From contig CP136065.1 in assembly GCA_032622095.1 (NCBI GenBank), positions 249,177,474 to 249,241,473 on the forward strand: DNA of 64,000 nucleotides, given 5' to 3'. The notes beneath the pieces are model-generated. The model saw nothing but the letters and a program-made list of their open reading frames with translations. It ran no database searches and was not told where the DNA came from. The position numbers and the translations under genes are program-made. Below are positions 59,654 to 64,000 of the stretch, piece after piece (the first letter of the stretch is position 1; every line of letters begins with the position of its first letter). The DNA comes from Siphonodentalium dalli (taxonomy: Eukaryota; Mollusca; Scaphopoda; Gadilida; Siphonodentaliidae).

Positions 59654-61077
59654 TAAATACCTTCTTAATGTAACTCTGCAACCCCTCTGGTTATACAAGC
59701 TGATAAATGCCTTCTTAATGTAACTCTGCAACCCCTCTGGTTATACAAGCTGATAAATACCTTCTTAATGTAACTCTGCAACCCCTCTGGTTATACAAGC
59801 TGATAAATACCTTCTTAATGTAACTCTGCAACCCCTCTGGTTATACATGTACAAGCTGATAAATGCCTTCTCATTGTGACACTGCAACTCCTCTTACTAT
59901 ACAAGCTGATAAATACCTTCTTAATGTAACTCTGCAACCCCTCTGGTTATACATGTACAAGCTGATAAATGCCTTCTCATTGTGACACTGCAACTCCTCT
60001 TACTATACAAGCTGATAAATACCTTCTTAATGTAACTCTGCAACCCCTCTGGTTATACATGTACAAGCTGATAAATGCCTTCTCATTGTGACACTGCAAC
60101 TCCTCTTACTATACAAGCTGATAAATACCTTCTTAATGTAACTCTGCAACCCCTCTGGTTATACAAGCTGATAAATACCTTCTTAATGTAACTCTGCAAC
60201 CCCTCTGGTTATACAAGCTGATAAATACCTTCTTAATGTAACTCTGCAACCCCTCTGGTTATACAAGCTGATAAATACCTTCTTAATGTAACTGCAACCC
60301 CTCTGGTTATACAAGCTGATAAATACCTTCTTAATGTAACTCTGCAACCCCTCTGGTTATACAAGCTGATAAATACCTTCTTAATGTAACTCTGCAACCC
60401 CTCTGGTTATAAAAGCTGATAAATACCTTCTTAATGTAACTCTGCAACCCCTCTGGTTATACAAGCTGATAAATACCTTCTTAATGTAACTCTGCAACCC
60501 CTCTGGTTATACAAGCTGATAAATACCTTCTTAATGTAACTCTGCAACCCCTCTGGTTATAAAAGCTGATAAATACCTTCTTAACCCTTTACCCAACAAA
60601 CTGGCCAAAACCGGCCAAATAAAGCTTCAACAGCCTAAAATATCTTCGGTCTGTCTCAATAGAACCATACAAATATGGATATCATTGGAACCGGCTAATT
60701 GACCACATTGTGATAGTTACAGTTATTCCCTGTGCCAATGCATTCTCTTATATATGCGAGTCGACCATAGGTCGCCTCGCATATATAAGAGAATGCATTG
60801 GCCTAAAAAAAATCTTTTTTTACCATTTTTTCTTACATTCTTTAACAATTTTATAATTTTTAATGTGTTAAGCCAATGCATTCTCTTATATATGCGAGGC
60901 GACCTATGGTCGACTCGCATATATAAGAGAATGCATTGGCACAGGGCCCTGCTGTTGGGTAAAGGGTTAACCTAACACTGCGATCCCTCTTGTTATACAT
61001 GTACAAGCTGATAAATGCCTTCTCATTGTGACACTGCAACTCCTCTTACTATACAAGCTGATAAATACCGTCTCAAT
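59654..61077 (+). repeat. 50-bp minisatellite seeded at the NFXL1 stop codon (21 copies)
   Basis: The unit is CTCTGGTTATACAAGCTGAT plus AAATACCTTCTTAATGTAACTCTGCAACCC. Its start repeats the last codons (S-G-Y-T-S-stop) of the gene at 59636-59653. Some units have an extra ATGTAC or the variant CTCATTGTGACACTGCAACT. A TTAA MITE interrupts the array at 60585-60966. If transcribed it forms the proximal 3' UTR; no AATAAA was found in the unit. Confidence 0.95.
60585..60966. mobile_element. TTAA-flanked MITE, copy 5, inside the stop-codon array
   Basis: TTAA at 60581-60584 and 60967-60970, using the CTTCTTAATGT of a repeat unit as target. Both palindromes (about 60734-60804 and 60871-60941) are intact, suggesting a young copy. 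Confidence 0.92.
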
Positions 61078-61440
61078 ATAAAGCTAGAATGTAGTGTTCT
61101 AAGAGATATTCTGACAAGAGCACTGTCTGGTATTCCAAAACTTAGATGTACAGTAATACTATAATTATGGCATGCAACTTGGTTCAGTAATAATTCTGAA
61201 AAAATGTTCAATTGGTTGACAACCCCACTGATGCCAAAAATTGTGGAAACAAAGTCCACACATTGTCAATTTTTTGTTTCTTCGGCCCACGTGCATGTCG
61301 CACTCTCACGTGTCAAATCTTTTTATTCACATTTAATATGTCGGAAAAAATTATATTTGGTAAGAAATAATTGCTCTACGCTTTTATACAAACTGAGACC
61401 CATTTCACGATTCAAATTAGCGACTCATTACTGTAATTGG
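61078..61440. other. No recognisable feature
   Basis: Unique AT-rich sequence downstream of the array. Could include distal 3' UTR; no clear poly(A) signal pair was seen. Confidence 0.35.
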
Positions 61441-61472
61441 TACAAGCCTTGAAATAGTGTGTCTGTCATTTG

Positions 61473-61564
61473 CAGAATGAGGTCCCCAGAGGGTGAATTT
61501 AGTGATGCTACCCCACATAGTGGGCTAGCATCACCAAATTCACCCTCTGGGGACCTCATTCTGC
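61473..61564. mobile_element. Hairpin-B MITE palindrome
   Basis: GCAGAATGAGGTCCCCAGAG...CTCTGGGGACCTCATTCTGC, 92 bases, preceded by the family flank AAGCCTTGAAATAGTGTGTC-TGTCATTT. A 29-bp triplicate (TGATATGTTAAACGTGTGGT-GCATTGCGTC) follows at 61576-61667. Confidence 0.88.
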
Positions 61565-61779
61565 TTACACCTCACCTGATATGTTAAACGTGTGGTGCAT
61601 TGCGTCTGATATGTTAAACGTGTGGTGCATTGCGTCTGATATGTTAAACGCGTGGTGCATTGCGTCTGTAAACTCAATAGAAACATGTCAATGATACTTT
61701 ATTGGGTGATTTTAGATGAAATAAATCACATGGAATCTATCAACTCATTTTTATGTTCAAGAAATAATGGCTGCGGGCA

Positions 61780-62030
61780 AATTAAACCCAGTGCAGGCTG
61801 ATTCATAGATGAAATTAAACCCAGTGCTAGCCGACGCAGAGGTGAAATTAAACCCAGTGCTAGCCGATGCAGAGGTGAAATTAAACCCAGTGCTAGCCGA
61901 TGCATAGGTGAAATTAAACCCAGTGCTAGCCGATGCAGAGGTGAAATTAAACCCAGTGCTAGCCGATGCATAGGTGAAATTAAACCCAGTGCTAGCCAAT
62001 GCATAGATGAAATTAAAACCGATGCAGTGG
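61780..62030. repeat. 30-bp minisatellite, about eight copies
   Basis: Unit GAAATTAAACCCAGTGCTAG plus CCGATGCAGAG/TAGGT. The minus-strand frames of 80-110 codons (repeating LALGLISP or TGFNFTSAS) are artefacts of the 30-base period. Confidence 0.93.
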
Positions 62031-62059
62031 TGGAATGTGTCCTTGGCATATGCCCCATA

Positions 62060-62305
62060 AATTGAAAATTAAATTAACAACCACTCGCACACATGCTTTA
62101 AATTAAATTAAAAACCAATTGCACACATGCTTTAAATTAAATTAAAAACCACTCACACACATGCTTTTAATTAAATTAAAAACCAATTGCACACATGCTT
62201 TAAATTAAATTAAAAACCACTCGCACACATGCTTTAAATTAAATTAAAAACCACTCGCACACATGCTTTAAATTAAATTAAAAACCACTTGCACGCATGC
62301 TTTAA
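62060..62305. repeat. 34-36-bp tandem repeat, about seven copies
   Basis: Unit TTAAATTAAATTAAAAACCA plus CTCGCACACATGCT, with CAATTG variants. Confidence 0.92.
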
Positions 62306-62684
62306 AAAATATTTAGCCAGAGAAATGGGAAATTGACTTGGTATTTGTCAAAATTTTAATAGAAATTTCTCATGATTTCTATTATATTAATGAGATCCAA
62401 ATAAAAGAAGGGGGTGGAATAAAAATAGGGGGTGGAAAATATCCCAAAATTAAATAAAAGTAGGGGTGGTAAAACTGAAGGCTATTCTCAGAAAATTTTA
62501 TCTTGAGTTATTGCTTTTTATGGGTTGTGAGCTAACTTTAATAACTGAATGTTTTCAAGATATCTGCTTCACTAGCAATGTTTGCTTAAGTGACATCACG
62601 TTAGATAATAATGATAAACAGATTGATGATTAATGATTCTCTGTAATTACCTTTAATATCACATGAGGTATTTTGTTCTGAATC

Positions 62685-62825
62685 ATAATGTCCATTATAT
62701 TCGGCCTGCGACTTGTCAATTCGTCTGTGATGTCCACTATATTCGGCCTGCGACTTGTCAATTCGTCTGTGATTTTAATGTCCATTATATTCGGCCTGCG
62801 ACTTGTCAATTCGTCTGTGATTTTT
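62685..62825. repeat. Three-copy tandem repeat (42-51 bp)
   Basis: TGTCCATTATATTCGGCCTG plus CGACTTGTCAATTCGTCTGTGA, three times with small spacers. Confidence 0.92.
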
Positions 62826-63039
62826 AATAAGCTGTTTATATGTGTATCGTGCTTTCCATCTTTGGCGGGTGACATTTTAACCCGCAGGTCTTAAAATCCA
62901 TAGCATTTTTCGAGAATCAAACATAGCATTTCTACAGCGAAGCAGTTGATTTTACAAGAAACTGAGAATTATGATTCTGATTCCCGTCAGAATTTAAGCC
63001 CGTACTCATCCAAGCCTTGAAATAGTGTGTCTGCATTTG

Positions 63040-63234
63040 CAGAATGAGGTCCCCAGAGGGTGAATTTAGTGATGCTACCCCGCATAGTGGGCTATCATCA
63101 CCAAATTCACCCTCTGGGAACCTCATTCTGCTGAGGTGTAAGCAGAATGAGGTCCCCAGAGGGTGAATTTGGTGATGCTAGCCTGCTATGCGGGGTAGCA
63201 TCACTAAATTCACCCTCTGGGGACCTCATTCTGC
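63040..63234. mobile_element. Two adjacent Hairpin-B MITE palindromes
   Basis: 63040-63131 and 63139-63234, eight bases apart, followed by AAATGACAGACACCCTATTT-CAAGGCTTG. The AAGCCTTGAAATAGTGTGTC flank is thus present on both sides in inverted orientation (63012 and 63244), so the pair may be one longer TIR element. Confidence 0.88.
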
Positions 63235-63520
63235 AAATGACAGACACCCTATTTCAAGGCTTGTCTCTAAGTCAGTGTAGACATGCTCCAAACATACTTT
63301 GGTGTTATGAAAATAATTGTTTTCCTTTTACATATTTTACATTTCAGAGTTTACCCTTTCCAAATGTATATAATAGAGAATATAGAATATATAATATAAC
63401 CATGATCTTGAACACTAGATCTGACTTTCATCCTTTCTTTACTAAATACTCATTGACCAGTAGTTACCTTATGAAATGTTCTGATAATAAGTTCAACCTC
63501 CAAATATTAAAGCTCCTTTT

Positions 63521-63890
63521 GTATGGGAAGTTTAGCCAAGAGGTAGCATACTGGTCTCTCATGTTAGCGGACTGGGGATCGCAACCTAGTCAGGGTATTC
63601 TTACAAAAATCAGAACTCCATCAGATACCAAGTTTGTCAGTCTGAAAAGTCTCATTCGAGATCACTGAATAAAGATTCAAATGCAAAATGCCGACTCCCC
63701 CCCCCCCCATTACAACACTTGTCCAGGTATGTTGTCGTGGTGCAGTATGCTGTCCAATCGGGTGGAGGCATTAACTGCTTACCTGTGTACATGCCTCGGT
63801 GTGTGCACGTTAAAAAACGCCTGTAACACCACAGGGTTATAAAGTTACTTGGCCGTGGTAGCACCTGGACCAGTGTATCTATAAGTAGAG
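63521..63890 (+). mobile_element. Likely tRNA-derived SINE
   Basis: TAGCCAAGAGGTAGCATACT (A-box-like) and GGGGATCGCAACCTAG (B-box-like) are about 35 bases apart, followed by CAGGGTA. Downstream, GTGTGCACGTTAAAAAACGC resembles the conserved central domains seen in many metazoan SINEs. No clear tail or target duplication. Only moderate similarity to pol III boxes. Confidence 0.45.
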
Positions 63891-64000
63891 GGTTCATGCA
63901 CTGACATATATACAGGTTTGTTTAGAGAGTTCATGCACTGACATATCTACAGGTTTGTTTAGAGGGTTCATGCACTGACATATCTACAGATTTGTTTAGA
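63888..64000 (+). repeat. Tandem repeat at the window end (37-bp unit)
   Basis: Three units of GGTTCATGCACTGACATATC plus TACAGGTTTGTTTAGAG, continuing past the window. Confidence 0.92.

Noticed and set aside
1-64000. NFX1 (R3H-containing paralogue) as the identity of the gene
   Set aside because: No R3H domain is seen, total length is about 907 residues, and a C-terminal membrane helix is present. All fit NFXL1 better.

Overview
The window looks like animal nuclear DNA: AT-rich, intron-dominated and packed with transposon remnants and minisatellites. One large plus-strand gene dominates it. Its 18 coding exons (6624-59653) join in consistent phase into a 907-codon frame for an NFXL1-type protein (NF-X1-type zinc finger, membrane tail). 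A RING/PHD-like cysteine cluster comes first, then about eleven C-x(n)-H-x-C-x3-C-x(3-4)-H/C modules, a charged coiled coil and a C-terminal membrane segment. The repeat styles (an ACGCCCTTTTTGAAAAAAGG-type family, an AGCTCAACTTTACTTTGTAAAG-type family, many 8-base target duplications) suggest a marine invertebrate, perhaps a bivalve or other lophotrochozoan. That host guess is weak.

Layout. 1-6600: a large inverted repeat, hAT-like elements and no located 5' UTR exon. 6603-10063: exons 1-2, separated by an element and an acceptor-spanning minisatellite. 10064-24900: exons 3-7 among TTAA-flanked MITEs, nested hAT elements and tandem arrays. 24901-26230: exon 8 followed by a 33-copy array of its own splice donor. 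26231-39982: exons 9-12, with a 21-copy array of the exon 12 acceptor. 40000-52960: exons 13-16 among hairpin MITEs and a hAT. 53020-55936: a TTAA-flanked element interrupted by a 2.7-kb Tigger/pogo element with a broken transposase. 57290-61077: exons 17-18, with an array starting at the stop codon. 61400-64000: hairpin MITEs, short arrays and a SINE-like sequence.

The main observation is that many tandem repeats carry pieces of this gene's own structural boundaries: the exon 2 acceptor (19 copies), exon 4 donor (2), exon 8 donor (33, in open frame, 36/45-base units), exon 11 donor (2), exon 12 acceptor (21) and the stop codon (21). Tracts just upstream of the exon 8 and exon 17 acceptors are also repeated, and the 3' half of exon 12 is copied downstream. 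The exon 8 array could in principle give protein isoforms in 12- or 15-residue steps. This comes from reading alone; transcript data are needed to show which sites are used.
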